A stretch of 64,000 nucleotides of DNA from contig JAFYTO010000003.1 in the NCBI GenBank assembly GCA_017558825.1, positions 1-64,000 on the forward strand. Reading direction: 5' to 3'. The notes beneath the pieces were generated by a model. It worked only from the letters and a program-made list of their open reading frames with translations. It was not told the DNA's origin and searched no databases. The translations under genes and the position numbers were made by a program. Positions within the stretch are counted from its first letter, which is position 1. Every line of letters begins with the position of its first letter. Origin of the DNA: Clostridia bacterium (lineage in GTDB: Bacteria > Bacillota > Clostridia > Christensenellales > Borkfalkiaceae). Below, one piece after another: positions 6,541 through 15,881 of this stretch.

Positions 6541-7680
6541 ATGAGTAAAGTTAAAATTTGTGAAAGATGTGTAATGGATTCTACAGACACTTTATTGAAA
6601 TTTAATAAAGATGGAGTGTGTGAGCGTTGCATTGAATTTGACAATAGGATTGCAAACTGGTGGGATTTTGGAAATGGTCATGAGCAAGAGCTTAACGCTA
6701 TATTAGAAACAATAAAAAAAGCTGGAAAGGGAAAAAAATATGACAGTATACTTGGTTTAAGTGGAGGTTTAGACAGTAGTTATTTACTACATATGGCTGT
6801 TGCTAAATGGGGATTAAGGCCATTTATTTTTCATGTAGATGCCGGATGGAATTTGCCAGTGGCAGAAGAAAATATACGAAAAATTTGCGACAAACTTAAT
6901 TTGGAACTTCATGTTGAAAAGATTGATTTTGAAGATATGAGACAAATGCAAATCGCATTTTTCAAAACTGGACATGCTGGGTTAGATGCTCCTCAAGACC
7001 ATGCGTTTATAGCGCAAGTAGATAAGTTTGCGCAAAAATTAGGAGTAAAGTATATTTTAAACGGCTATAATATTTCAAGCGAAATAGTAGCAAACCCTAC
7101 TTCTTGGTATGAAGGAGCAGGGCAAACTGCAGATGATGTTTACATCAAAGATGTATTAAGAAAACATGGTGGATACAAGACAAAGAATTATATTTACACT
7201 TCAGGCTTTAAACATAAATTTTGGTTGCCATATGTAAAAGGAGTGAAAACTGTACATTTATTAAACTATGTTCCGTGTGCAAAGTCAAAAATGATAGAAA
7301 CGCTTGTTAGTGAATATGGGTACATTCCATATCCGCAAAAGCATTTTGAGAACTTATTAACCAAGTTTATTGAGGGTTGGTGGCTTCCATCGAGGTTTGG
7401 TTTAGATATTCGCAAGGCACAATTATCCAGTTTAATACTAACTGGGCAAATGACGCGAGAAGAGGCTTTAAAAATTTTAGAGCAGCCTCCGTTAACGGAA
7501 GAAGAATCTAAACAACTATTTTCTATGGTTGCAGAAAAATTGCAAATATCAGAGGAAGAGTTGATGCAATATCACGATCAACCTAAAGTTTATAAGAAAT
7601 ATAAAAACAAAAGCTGGGCTTTTGATATTGGGATTAAGATTTTTACGTTGTTAGGACTAGATAAAAGAATTCGCAAATAG
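6541..7680 (+). CDS. N-acetyl sugar amidotransferase (WbpG/PseA-like)
   Basis: A 379-aa enzyme of the N-acetyl sugar amidotransferase family, which converts an acetamido group of a nucleotide sugar to an acetamidino group. The ATP pyrophosphatase loop LSGGLDSSY (about 77-85) is intact, and the N-terminus has two Cys pairs in KICERCVMDST and VCERCIEFD typical of the family. ATG 6541 was chosen because GGAG lies nine bases upstream. WbpG proteins work with HisH- and HisF-type partners that supply ammonia; no such genes are in the window, as is also true of PseA-type loci. The gene starts a three-gene block with codon use unlike its flanks. Confidence 0.85.
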   Translation: MSKVKICERCVMDSTDTLLKFNKDGVCERCIEFDNRIANWWDFGNGHEQELNAILETIKKAGKGKKYDSILGLSGGLDSSYLLHMAVAKWGLRPFIFHVDAGWNLPVAEENIRKICDKLNLELHVEKIDFEDMRQMQIAFFKTGHAGLDAPQDHAFIAQVDKFAQKLGVKYILNGYNISSEIVANPTSWYEGAGQTADDVYIKDVLRKHGGYKTKNYIYTSGFKHKFWLPYVKGVKTVHLLNYVPCAKSKMIETLVSEYGYIPYPQKHFENLLTKFIEGWWLPSRFGLDIRKAQLSSLILTGQMTREEALKILEQPPLTEEESKQLFSMVAEKLQISEEELMQYHDQPKVYKKYKNKSWAFDIGIKIFTLLGLDKRIRK

Positions 7681-7694
7681 ATAATGGGTGGAAA

Positions 7695-8906
7695 ATGAAA
7701 GTATTATTAATTGATGTGAATTGCAAGCAAAGTAGTACTGGAAAAATTGTTTATGACTTATATACAGGTATTAACAATGATGGTGATGAAGCAGCAGTTT
7801 GCTATGGTCGCGGAGTGAAAATAAAAGAAAAAAACATTTTTAAATTTGGATTAAATTTTGAAACATTAACGCACGCCATATTAACTCGTATAACAGGTTA
7901 CACCGGATATTTTTCTTTTTTTTCAACAATGCGTTTGCTTAACTATATAAAAAAATTTAAGCCGGATATTGTTCATATTCATGAGTTGCATGCATATTTT
8001 GTAAACATTCGCCCTTTAATAAATTATTTAAAAAATAATAATATTAAAACAGTGTTTTCTATGCATTGTGATTTTATGTATACGGGTAAATGCGGATGCG
8101 CCCTTAATTGTGAAAAATGGAAAAATGGATGCGGGAACTGTTCTAACATAAAAGAATACCCCAGCACTTTGTTTTTTGATAAAACTGCAAAAATGTATAA
8201 AGATAAAAGAGATTTGTTTGACGGGTGGGATAATTTGTTGATAGTTTCCGCATCTAAATGGTTAAAAGAAAGGGCAAAGCAATCTTTTTTACACGATAAA
8301 ATGTTTGAAGTTGTGCACAATGGAATAGATACTGATATTTTTTATCCAAGGGAAGTTAAACTGCTTCGCAGGGAACTTGGAATAGCAGATGATGAAAAAG
8401 TAGTTTTGTCTTTAGCTCCCAACTTAATGAGTGAGAATAAAGGCGGAAGGCATGTATTAAAAATTGCTCAAACATTACATTCTGAAAAAATCAAGTTTAT
8501 TTTAATTGGTATTGAAGGAAAACTTGATTTTAGTTTACCAAATGTTATTGCATTAGGAAAAATTAAAGATAAAGATTTACTTGCTCAATATTATTCTCTT
8601 GCTGACACCTTCATTATTTGTAGCAAGCAAGAAACATTTCCTACAACTTGTTTAGAGGCTCAATGTTGTGGCACGCCGATTTTAGGTTTTGACGTGGGAG
8701 GTGTACGGGAAACTGCAATAGAGAATATGGGAAATTCTTTTGTGCCATATGGAAATGTAGAACAGTTAGAAAAATCTTTAGAAAGCATGTTGCAATTAAA
8801 ACCTAAAATATCTAAAACACTTTCTGAAAAGGCAAGAAGTAAATATTCTAAAGGTGTTATGATAGAAAATTATAAAAGATTATATAAACGGGAATGGAAA
8901 AAATGA
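7695..8906 (+). CDS. Glycosyltransferase family 4
   Basis: This is a GT-B glycosyltransferase of 403 aa. The N-terminal domain has the substrate-side motif PDIVHIHELHAYF (about 94-106) and a cluster of Cys between about 132 and 150 (KCGCALNCEKWKNGCGNC) seen in colanic-acid WcaC-like transferases. The C-terminal domain has NGIDTDIFYP, the nucleotide-sugar region SKQETFPTTCLEAQCCGTP (about 314) and GFDVGGV. It probably adds one residue of the repeat unit. It is preceded by GGGTGG and overlaps the next gene by four bases, so the two are translationally coupled. Confidence 0.9.
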   Translation: MKVLLIDVNCKQSSTGKIVYDLYTGINNDGDEAAVCYGRGVKIKEKNIFKFGLNFETLTHAILTRITGYTGYFSFFSTMRLLNYIKKFKPDIVHIHELHAYFVNIRPLINYLKNNNIKTVFSMHCDFMYTGKCGCALNCEKWKNGCGNCSNIKEYPSTLFFDKTAKMYKDKRDLFDGWDNLLIVSASKWLKERAKQSFLHDKMFEVVHNGIDTDIFYPREVKLLRRELGIADDEKVVLSLAPNLMSENKGGRHVLKIAQTLHSEKIKFILIGIEGKLDFSLPNVIALGKIKDKDLLAQYYSLADTFIICSKQETFPTTCLEAQCCGTPILGFDVGGVRETAIENMGNSFVPYGNVEQLEKSLESMLQLKPKISKTLSEKARSKYSKGVMIENYKRLYKREWKK

Positions 8907-10000
8907 AAATTTTATTTATAGCGAATATACCTTCTCCTTATAATGTTGAATATTTAAATGAACTTGGTAAACTTGCTGAAGTAACGGCTGTTTTTGAAAT
9001 GGGAAGTGCAACTGATAGAGACAATAGTTGGAAAACTCTAAATGTAAAGAATTTTAGTTGCATCATTTTAAACGGAATAAAATTCAGTGCGGAAACAGCA
9101 TTGTCTTTGCAAGTTAAAAAACATATAAAGAAGTTTCGAAAAGAAAAAATTATTATAGGAAATCCCACTACGCCTACTGGCATTATAGCGATATTATATT
9201 GCAAAAAGCATAAAATCCCATATATTTTACAAAGTGAAGGTGGTTTTCAAGGTAGCGGCAAAGGAGTTAAAGAAAAATTTAAAAAATATTTAATGAAAGA
9301 TGCTATTTTATATTTGAGTGGCATGAAAATAGAAAATGAGTATTTTTTAAGATATGGAGCGACACCAAGAAAAATTGCGCATTTTCCTTTTACTTCTTTT
9401 TACGCGTCAGATATTAGACAAGACATAGTTTCTGTGGAAGAAAAAGCGAATTATCGTAAAGAATTGGGAATTTATGAAGAAATAGTTTTTATATCTGTGG
9501 GGCAATTTATATATAGAAAAGCATTCGATATATTGCTAAAGGCCTATAAAGGAATGCCTAACAATGCTGGCTTATATATAATAGGCGGCACACCTACTGA
9601 AGAATATTTAAAAATTGTTTCAAACTTAAATTTAAAAAATGTTCACTTTTTAAATTTTATGGATAAAAAAACATTAAAAAAATATTATTGTGCCTCTGAC
9701 ATATTTGTTTTGCCAACAAGAGAAGATACCTGGGGTTTAGTTGTAAACGAGGCAATGGCTTGTGGATTACCAGTCATTACGACAGATAGGTGTATCGCTG
9801 GAATTTCACTAATTAATGATGGTGAAAATGGCTATATTGTTCCAGTTAATAATGTTTCTGCCTTACAAGAAAAAATGGAATTACTGGCAAACAATAATGA
9901 ATTGAAAATGTCAATGTCTAAAAATAATATAGAAAAAATAAGTTCTTATTCTTACGAAGAAATGGCTAAGGCTATTTACAATGCTTTAAAAGAAAACTAA
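8903..10000 (+). CDS. Glycosyltransferase family 4
   Basis: This is a 365-aa GT-B glycosyltransferase. The start MKILFIANIPSPYN is usual for the family, and an ATGA overlap with the previous stop decides it over the ATG nine bases earlier. Donor-site features include SVGQFIYRKAFDILLKAY (about 196) and the acid-rich PTREDTWGLVVNEAMACGLP segment (about 270), matching the GT4 EX7E pattern. Sugar and linkage are unknown. This is the last gene of the block with AATGTT/GATGTT-type codon use. Confidence 0.9.
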   Translation: MKILFIANIPSPYNVEYLNELGKLAEVTAVFEMGSATDRDNSWKTLNVKNFSCIILNGIKFSAETALSLQVKKHIKKFRKEKIIIGNPTTPTGIIAILYCKKHKIPYILQSEGGFQGSGKGVKEKFKKYLMKDAILYLSGMKIENEYFLRYGATPRKIAHFPFTSFYASDIRQDIVSVEEKANYRKELGIYEEIVFISVGQFIYRKAFDILLKAYKGMPNNAGLYIIGGTPTEEYLKIVSNLNLKNVHFLNFMDKKTLKKYYCASDIFVLPTREDTWGLVVNEAMACGLPVITTDRCIAGISLINDGENGYIVPVNNVSALQEKMELLANNNELKMSMSKNNIEKISSYSYEEMAKAIYNALKEN

Positions 10001-10034
10001 AAACAGAAAAATAAACTTAAAAGGAGGTATGCTT

Positions 10035-11237
10035 ATGGTTCAACTAAATAGTAAAAATGCTACAACAATGGGTAAAGCGATTGCTATAGTTTGCTTTTTA
10101 TCTAACCTTACTCAATTGCCGTTTCTTGTTGATTTACAATTATCAAGCACCCTCTCAATTATAATTTGGATATGTTTTACAGTGTACATATTGCTTAAAA
10201 ATGGAACGCTAAAAGTTATTAAAGAATTTTTGCCGTATCTTATTACAATGCTAATTTATTTGGCATTTTTGGGTATAGGCGAATTGTTTTCGGACAATAA
10301 ATATTTAAATACTGCAATTATGTATCCATTTGTATTATCAATGTTTATTATGTGTTTAGGCAATAACTTAGGCAATCGCATTAACGAAAAAGACTTGTTT
10401 AATATGTTTTTTGCATATATTTTAAGCGCTTTGGTGGTAGGATTGAATATTTACTTTGAATATTTAATTGGCGCTGATATCAACGATCGTATTTATGCGT
10501 ATGATTCAAAAAACTCAATTTCTCAAATATTATTAACGGGTATAATCCTATCACTTTTTTATATGGTGCCTAACTTTACTAAACTAAAAAGGCTTTTAAG
10601 TTTTGGAGTGGCGTTATTTTTAGGCGTAACGGTAGCGCTATTAAAAAGTAGGGCAACGATAATTTCAGTGCCGGTTATTGTGCTATTTGCTTTTATTTTT
10701 GGCAGTGAAGCAGATAAGAATTTTAGAAAAAAGATAATATTTTTAGTTTTGGCTATAGTTATATATTTTTTATTAAACCCTCAAATCTTTCAAACGTTGG
10801 TTGATGCTATAATATATGGTGGTAGAGATAGTGACTCGCTTGATGATATATCGTCGGGCCGTTGGTCCGAATGGGTAAATTTCCCAAAAGACTTGGGCGA
10901 AGGGTGGTTTTTTGGTAACGGCAGAATGAAAAGAGAGTCTTTAATATTAACGGCAATTTTGGAATACGGCATTCCTATGGGCTTAGTTATTATAGGCGTT
11001 GCTTTTTCTCCGTTAAAGTTTGCTATTAAACATTTAAAAAGCAAAAATAGAGTGGTAGTAGTTTTATTCTACGTTGCACTTTGTTACTTTATAAATAGTG
11101 TGTTTGAGCAATTAGCGCCGTTTGGCCCAGGCGTAAAATGCTACTTTTTATGGTTGTTATTTGGTATTATGCTTACTCAAAAGGATAGGCTAAAAACAAA
11201 GTCTACGGAGGCTTTCAATGACAAGAATGACAAGTGA
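10035..11237 (+). CDS. wzy: Polysaccharide polymerase / O-antigen ligase-like (Wzy)
   Basis: This integral membrane protein of 400 aa has about 11-12 predicted transmembrane helices and a large extracytoplasmic loop between about 250 and 300 that contains GGRDSDSLDDISSGRWSEW. An Arg-rich loop with RGxxSGR-like composition is typical of Wzy/WaaL-type proteins, which join lipid-linked repeat units outside the membrane. ATG 10035 is chosen because AAGGAGG lies seven bases upstream; ATG 10029 is too close. The gene ends inside the start of licD (20-bp overlap). Confidence 0.82.
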   Translation: MVQLNSKNATTMGKAIAIVCFLSNLTQLPFLVDLQLSSTLSIIIWICFTVYILLKNGTLKVIKEFLPYLITMLIYLAFLGIGELFSDNKYLNTAIMYPFVLSMFIMCLGNNLGNRINEKDLFNMFFAYILSALVVGLNIYFEYLIGADINDRIYAYDSKNSISQILLTGIILSLFYMVPNFTKLKRLLSFGVALFLGVTVALLKSRATIISVPVIVLFAFIFGSEADKNFRKKIIFLVLAIVIYFLLNPQIFQTLVDAIIYGGRDSDSLDDISSGRWSEWVNFPKDLGEGWFFGNGRMKRESLILTAILEYGIPMGLVIIGVAFSPLKFAIKHLKSKNRVVVVLFYVALCYFINSVFEQLAPFGPGVKCYFLWLLFGIMLTQKDRLKTKSTEAFNDKNDK

Positions 11238-12033
11238 TGAAATTAGAAAAGTGCAACTTGATATGCTTTCGGCATTTCACACTTTTTGCTTGGAAAATGG
11301 ATTGCGTTATTTTTTAGACGCAGGCAGTTTACTTGGCGCAATTAGGCATAACGGATTTATTCCGTGGGATGACGATATAGATTTAGGCATGCCTCGTGTA
11401 GACTATGAACGCGCTATATCTTTAGGCAAAAACGGCTTTGGCGGACATTATAAAATAATGACTGCGGAAGAGGGGATTTATCCTTTTGCAAAAGTTATAG
11501 ATACGCGTACTCTTATGATAGAGTTTCCTAATACGCACAGAAATGAGATAGGCGTGTATATAGACCTATTCCCAAAAGACGGCGTTCAAGATTTTTCTAA
11601 AAAATGGTTTAAGAAGTGTAAAAAAGTTGAGTTTTTAGGAAAAATTTATTGGTTTAATAAACTTTCAATTTATACTTGGAAAAAACACGGTAATTTTATA
11701 AAAAAGGTTATTGCTTTTTTAGGCAGAACTTTTATAACTGAAAAAATGCGCTATAAGCCTTTAAAAAAGATAGATAAAATAGCAAAGGAATTGCCGTTTG
11801 ACGATGCTCCATATTGCGCAACTATTGTTGCAGGGGGTATGGCAAATTGCGTTCCTACTACTTGCATGAATAAGTACGAACTACACAAGTTTGAAAATTT
11901 AGAAGTAAATATTCCCGTTGGTTACGACGAGTATTTGCGCAAATTATATTCTCACATAAACGGTGGTGATTATATGGTTTTACCGCCAGAAGAAAAACGA
12001 ATAAAGCACGATAACGAAGCGTATTGGCTTTAA
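11218..12033 (+). CDS. licD: LicD family phosphotransferase
   Basis: This 271-aa protein of the LicD family transfers phosphocholine or a related phospho-alditol group from a CDP carrier to a surface sugar. The signature is complete: DAGSLLGAIRHNGFIPWDDD followed by IDLGMPRVDYE (about residues 37-65), with the DDD metal triad, and then a Cys-containing C-terminal region. GGAGG six bases upstream supports ATG 11218. The neighbouring cytidylyltransferase (12047) and epimerase (12751) suggest that the transferred group is made locally from a CDP-activated polyol rather than from choline, but no choline kinase or transporter was seen either way. Confidence 0.9.
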   Translation: MTRMTSDEIRKVQLDMLSAFHTFCLENGLRYFLDAGSLLGAIRHNGFIPWDDDIDLGMPRVDYERAISLGKNGFGGHYKIMTAEEGIYPFAKVIDTRTLMIEFPNTHRNEIGVYIDLFPKDGVQDFSKKWFKKCKKVEFLGKIYWFNKLSIYTWKKHGNFIKKVIAFLGRTFITEKMRYKPLKKIDKIAKELPFDDAPYCATIVAGGMANCVPTTCMNKYELHKFENLEVNIPVGYDEYLRKLYSHINGGDYMVLPPEEKRIKHDNEAYWL

Positions 12034-12046
12034 AAGGAGAAGTTTA

Positions 12047-12751
12047 GTGAAAAATATTGCATTGATATTTGCAGGTGGGCACGGAACGCGCATGACTATG
12101 GCGGACCGCCCTAAACAATTTTTAGAAATTGACAATAAAGCAATTTTATGTTATACGGTAGAGCATTTTGAAAAACACGCTTTAATCGACGGAATAGTTG
12201 TAGTCACAACGGGTGCTTGGCTTGACTATACTAAAAACATTTTAAAAGACTATAAAAAAGTTTTTGCTATTATTCCAGGTGGAGATACTGCGCTTAATTC
12301 TCAATACCTTGGTTTACAAGAAGCTGAAAAATTTGCAAACGGCGAAAGTGCAATAGTTCTTATTCACGATGGTGTTAGACCTTTAATTGATGAAGATATA
12401 ATTACCAACTGCATTAAGTCCGTTAAGGAAAAAGGTAACGGCATTACAACTGCTCCTGCTATTGAAACTATTATTCAAGTTGACGATAGCGGAAATATTG
12501 TTGAAACGCTTGATAGGCAGTATTGCCAATTAGCAAGAGCACCGCAAGCGTTTTATCTTAAAGATATTTTATCGCTTCATAACAAATCTCTTGAAGAAGG
12601 TACGCATAATTTTATAGATTCTGCGTCAATGATGAGATATTACGGTTATAAATTAAATTCCGTATTAGGCTCTGCGGATAATATTAAGGTTACAACAATA
12701 ACCGATTATTACATTTGCGAAGCAATGTTATTAAAAAGGAAAAATAAATAA
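12047..12751 (+). CDS. IspD/TarI-type cytidylyltransferase
   Basis: A 234-aa nucleotidyltransferase of the IspD/TarI group, which makes CDP-methylerythritol or CDP-ribitol-type products from CTP. The loop AGGHGTRM (about 10-17) and PKQFLEI (about 24-30) bind CTP; IHDGVRPLI (about 106) and the ATG-binding C-terminal DNIKVTT are also typical. It starts with GTG after a GGAGAAG site. Its location between licD and an epimerase, not with isoprenoid genes, favours a TarI-like role in decorating the surface polymer. The next gene begins within its stop codon. Confidence 0.82.
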   Translation: MKNIALIFAGGHGTRMTMADRPKQFLEIDNKAILCYTVEHFEKHALIDGIVVVTTGAWLDYTKNILKDYKKVFAIIPGGDTALNSQYLGLQEAEKFANGESAIVLIHDGVRPLIDEDIITNCIKSVKEKGNGITTAPAIETIIQVDDSGNIVETLDRQYCQLARAPQAFYLKDILSLHNKSLEEGTHNFIDSASMMRYYGYKLNSVLGSADNIKVTTITDYYICEAMLLKRKNK

Positions 12752-13782
12752 TGACTTATTTAGAACAAGATTTAAACGTTTTAGCCGACTATTTAAAAGA
12801 AAACAAGTTTAACAATTCAACTTTTTTAATAACGGGCGCAACAGGGTTGATTGGCTCGCTTGCAGTTAAAGCAATACTTAAAGCAAATGAAAAATATTGT
12901 TTAAACTTAAACGTTATAGCGTTGGCAAGAAGTGAAAGTAAAGCTAAAGATGTTTTTAAAGAGCAGTTTAATAACAAGAACTTAAAATTTGTTTACCAAG
13001 ATATTGTAGAGCTTATTAAGGTCAATGATAGCGTTGACTTTATTATACATACTGCAAATTCTACGGTTTCAAAATATTTTATAACTAATCCTGTTGAAAC
13101 AATGGATTCTATATATACGGGTAGTCGTAACATATTAGAATTTGCAAAAGAAAAAAAGGTACAAGGCTTAGTTTATTTATCTTCTATGGAAGTTTTTGGC
13201 ACTACCGACCCTAATAAAGAAGTTATAGAAGAAAAAGACTTGGGTTACGTAGATATAGCAAACGTTCGTTCTTGCTATCCTGAGGGCAAACGTTTAGTAG
13301 AAAATATGTGCAAGTGCTATCAAGAAGAGTACGGAGTTCCCGTTAAAATAGCACGTTTATCACAAACTTTTGGTGCGGGTATTTCAAAGGAAGAAAATAG
13401 AGTATTTGCTCAATTTGCAAGAAGTGCAATGAACAAAACTGATATAGTTCTTCACACAAAAGGTGATTCCGTTGGAAATTATTGCTACACGGCAGACGCT
13501 TTAAAGGCAATATTCTTATTATTAGTTGACGGGCAAAATGGCGAAGCGTACACGGTTGTGAATGAATCTACCGCTACAACTATAGCGGATATGGCCAAAA
13601 TGGTTGCAAGAGAACTTGCAAACAATGAAATTAAAGTAGTTTTTGATATTCCTGAAGGCAACACTTTTGGATATGCTGCAAAAACCACTATGAGATTATC
13701 TTCTAAAAAATTGCAAGCGCTTGGCTGGGAGCCAACCGTTAGTTTAAAAGAAAGTTATATAAGGCTTATGGAGAGTTTATAA
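12751..13782 (+). CDS. NAD-dependent epimerase/dehydratase
   Basis: An extended short-chain dehydrogenase of 343 aa with the Rossmann motif ITGATGLIG (about 27-35), SSMEVFG around residue 147 and the catalytic YPEGK (about 173). The start overlaps the cytidylyltransferase stop (TAATG), indicating coupled translation. The pair of an IspD/TarI-like enzyme with an extended SDR beside LicD recurs in polysaccharide loci; the SDR probably forms or modifies the CDP-linked polyol. The exact reaction is not predictable here. Confidence 0.85.
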   Translation: MTYLEQDLNVLADYLKENKFNNSTFLITGATGLIGSLAVKAILKANEKYCLNLNVIALARSESKAKDVFKEQFNNKNLKFVYQDIVELIKVNDSVDFIIHTANSTVSKYFITNPVETMDSIYTGSRNILEFAKEKKVQGLVYLSSMEVFGTTDPNKEVIEEKDLGYVDIANVRSCYPEGKRLVENMCKCYQEEYGVPVKIARLSQTFGAGISKEENRVFAQFARSAMNKTDIVLHTKGDSVGNYCYTADALKAIFLLLVDGQNGEAYTVVNESTATTIADMAKMVARELANNEIKVVFDIPEGNTFGYAAKTTMRLSSKKLQALGWEPTVSLKESYIRLMESL

Positions 13783-13784
13783 AA

Positions 13785-14786
13785 ATGGTAAGTGTTATAG
13801 TTCCCGTTTACAACGTAAAACCTTATTTATTAAGGTGTTTAACGTCACTTGATAATCAAACTGAAAAAGATGTAGAAATAATTATCGTAAATGACGGTTC
13901 TACAGACGGCTCTGATTTAATTTGTCAAGATTTTATAAAAGACAAGCCTAAATTTACTTACGTTTCAAAGGAAAACGGTGGGCTTATGTCTGCTTGGATG
14001 GAAGGGGTAAAGCACGTTAGTGGCGATTATATCGGCTTTATTGATAGTGATGATTATGCCGAACATGATATGTTTGAAAAACTATATTCAAAGGCAAAGC
14101 AATATAATGCCGATATAGTTATGTGTGACAGATATAACGTTTACGGCGAAAAGATTAATATTGATTCTTGTAAATGTATCAAATCGGGCTTTTATCAAAA
14201 TGAGCAAATGGATGAGATTTATGAAAATGTCCTTCCTAAATTTAGTGGCGATCATATAACTAATGCAAGGTGGAACAAAATTTTTAAAACGGAATTGTTT
14301 TTAAGTAATACAAAATATTGTGAACATAGGAGCCGTATATGTGAAGACCGTTTTATTACTCCGTCGTGTATGTTTGGGGCTAAATCTTTTTATTATTTAA
14401 ACGAACCTTTATATTATTACGTAAATAGAGAAGGTTCTAACCACAGTATGCCATCACCTAAATTGCAAGATGCTTTAGAACTTTTATATAATATACAATA
14501 CCAAATGCTTAATAATTATGGATTGTATGACAAATATGGTGTTTTATTAGAAAGAGCCAATTTAAATTATTTAAGGCTTTTATTATCTCGTAATTTTGCA
14601 GGAAAGGGCGATAAGAAGATGCGAAAAGAATTAGCAAAACGAGTTTTACAAAGTAAAGAGTATAATTATTGCGTTAAAAAACACAAAAAAGATTTAGTAG
14701 ATAAAGCAGGGTTGGCAGTTAAACTTTCATTTACGGTAAAAAGCCCAAGTTTATTTGTGTTTATTTTTTCAATGATGGGGAGGTGA
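13785..14786 (+). CDS. Glycosyltransferase family 2
   Basis: A 333-aa GT-A glycosyltransferase. The N-terminal domain has VSVIVPVYNVKPYLLRCL, DGSTDGS (about 38-44) and the metal-binding DSDDY (about 89). A basic C-terminal tail with a short hydrophobic end (LFVFIFSMMG) may anchor it to the membrane. GGAGAG precedes the start, and it follows the epimerase by 2 bp. It adds one unknown sugar to the lipid-linked unit. Confidence 0.92.
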   Translation: MVSVIVPVYNVKPYLLRCLTSLDNQTEKDVEIIIVNDGSTDGSDLICQDFIKDKPKFTYVSKENGGLMSAWMEGVKHVSGDYIGFIDSDDYAEHDMFEKLYSKAKQYNADIVMCDRYNVYGEKINIDSCKCIKSGFYQNEQMDEIYENVLPKFSGDHITNARWNKIFKTELFLSNTKYCEHRSRICEDRFITPSCMFGAKSFYYLNEPLYYYVNREGSNHSMPSPKLQDALELLYNIQYQMLNNYGLYDKYGVLLERANLNYLRLLLSRNFAGKGDKKMRKELAKRVLQSKEYNYCVKKHKKDLVDKAGLAVKLSFTVKSPSLFVFIFSMMGR

Positions 14787-14793
14787 GTTTTTT

Positions 14794-15861
14794 ATGAACA
14801 ATTTAATTTCTGTAATAGTTCCAGTATACAACGTGCAAAAATATTTGCCACGCTGTATAGAAAGCGTTTTAAATCAAACGTATAAAAATTTTGAACTAAT
14901 TTTGGTAGATGACGGTTCGCCTGATAATTGCGGTGCTATTTGTGATGAATATGCAAAAAAAGATGACCGCATAAAAGTTATACATAAACAAAACGGTGGC
15001 GTATCATCGGCAAGAAACGCTGGCATTAAAATTGCACAAGGCGAATTTATAAACTTTATTGATAGTGATGACTGGATACCTAACGACAGTTTGGAAAATA
15101 TGATAAATTTGCAAAAAGAAAATAATGTTGATTTAGTTTGTTGTACTTATGAAAGGCATCTTCCAAACAACAAAATAGTTTCCGTGAAATTTTGCGATAA
15201 ATTTTTGAATATTGAAAAGGTTGACCATGAAGAAATAAATATACTGTTATCTGATTTATTTAGGGGTCCATGGACTAAATTATATAAAAGTTCTATTATA
15301 AAAGTAAACAATATTCTATTTGAAGAAAATGTAAAAATTGGTGAAGACACTATTTTTGTATATTCATATTTAAATAAGTCAAAAAGTATAAGGTGTTCTA
15401 ATTTAATTGCTTATAAGTACATGATTAACGAAACAAGTGCAATGAGAAGTAAGCATGAAGATTTTTATAAATATATTATTGCCGTTACACAAGCCAAAAT
15501 TAAATTTTTTAGTTTTTTAAATATAAGCGAAACTATTAAAAAAGGTCTTTATTGGCGGTGCATTATTGGGGGGATTGACGACGCTTCTCATCACTATTTA
15601 GAGGGATTTAATTACAAAAAAACAATTGAAGTAGTAAGTCAATTTTTAAAATTTTTTGAATCTTTTTATATTAAAAATGATAAAGACACAGAAACTGTTT
15701 TAGTAACTTTACCTAATGGTAGAACTTGCTTGACAATTTATAAATTATTGTGGTCTTTTAATGGTGTAAAAAAGTATTGTACATATACAAAGTTTAAAAT
15801 AATGCTAAAAAAAGTTAAATTAATTAATAAGTTAAATAACTTTATAAAGGGTCGCAAATAA
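14794..15861 (+). CDS. Glycosyltransferase family 2
   Basis: A 355-aa GT-A family 2 enzyme with VIVPVYNVQKYLPRCI at the N-terminus, DDGSPDNCGAICDEYA (about 39) and DSDDW (about 92). Residues after about 230 are variable and Lys/Phe-rich. Its GGGAGGTGA ribosome site overlaps the stop region of the preceding transferase. The two family 2 enzymes are related but clearly diverged, so they are unlikely to be a recent duplication. Confidence 0.92.
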   Translation: MNNLISVIVPVYNVQKYLPRCIESVLNQTYKNFELILVDDGSPDNCGAICDEYAKKDDRIKVIHKQNGGVSSARNAGIKIAQGEFINFIDSDDWIPNDSLENMINLQKENNVDLVCCTYERHLPNNKIVSVKFCDKFLNIEKVDHEEINILLSDLFRGPWTKLYKSSIIKVNNILFEENVKIGEDTIFVYSYLNKSKSIRCSNLIAYKYMINETSAMRSKHEDFYKYIIAVTQAKIKFFSFLNISETIKKGLYWRCIIGGIDDASHHYLEGFNYKKTIEVVSQFLKFFESFYIKNDKDTETVLVTLPNGRTCLTIYKLLWSFNGVKKYCTYTKFKIMLKKVKLINKLNNFIKGRK

Positions 15862-15881
15862 ATTCAAGTTTAAAGGGTTTT

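Noticed and set aside
12047..12751. Isoprenoid-pathway IspD
   Set aside because: The fold matches, but the gene sits between licD and an epimerase in a polysaccharide operon, so a TarI-like role is more likely.
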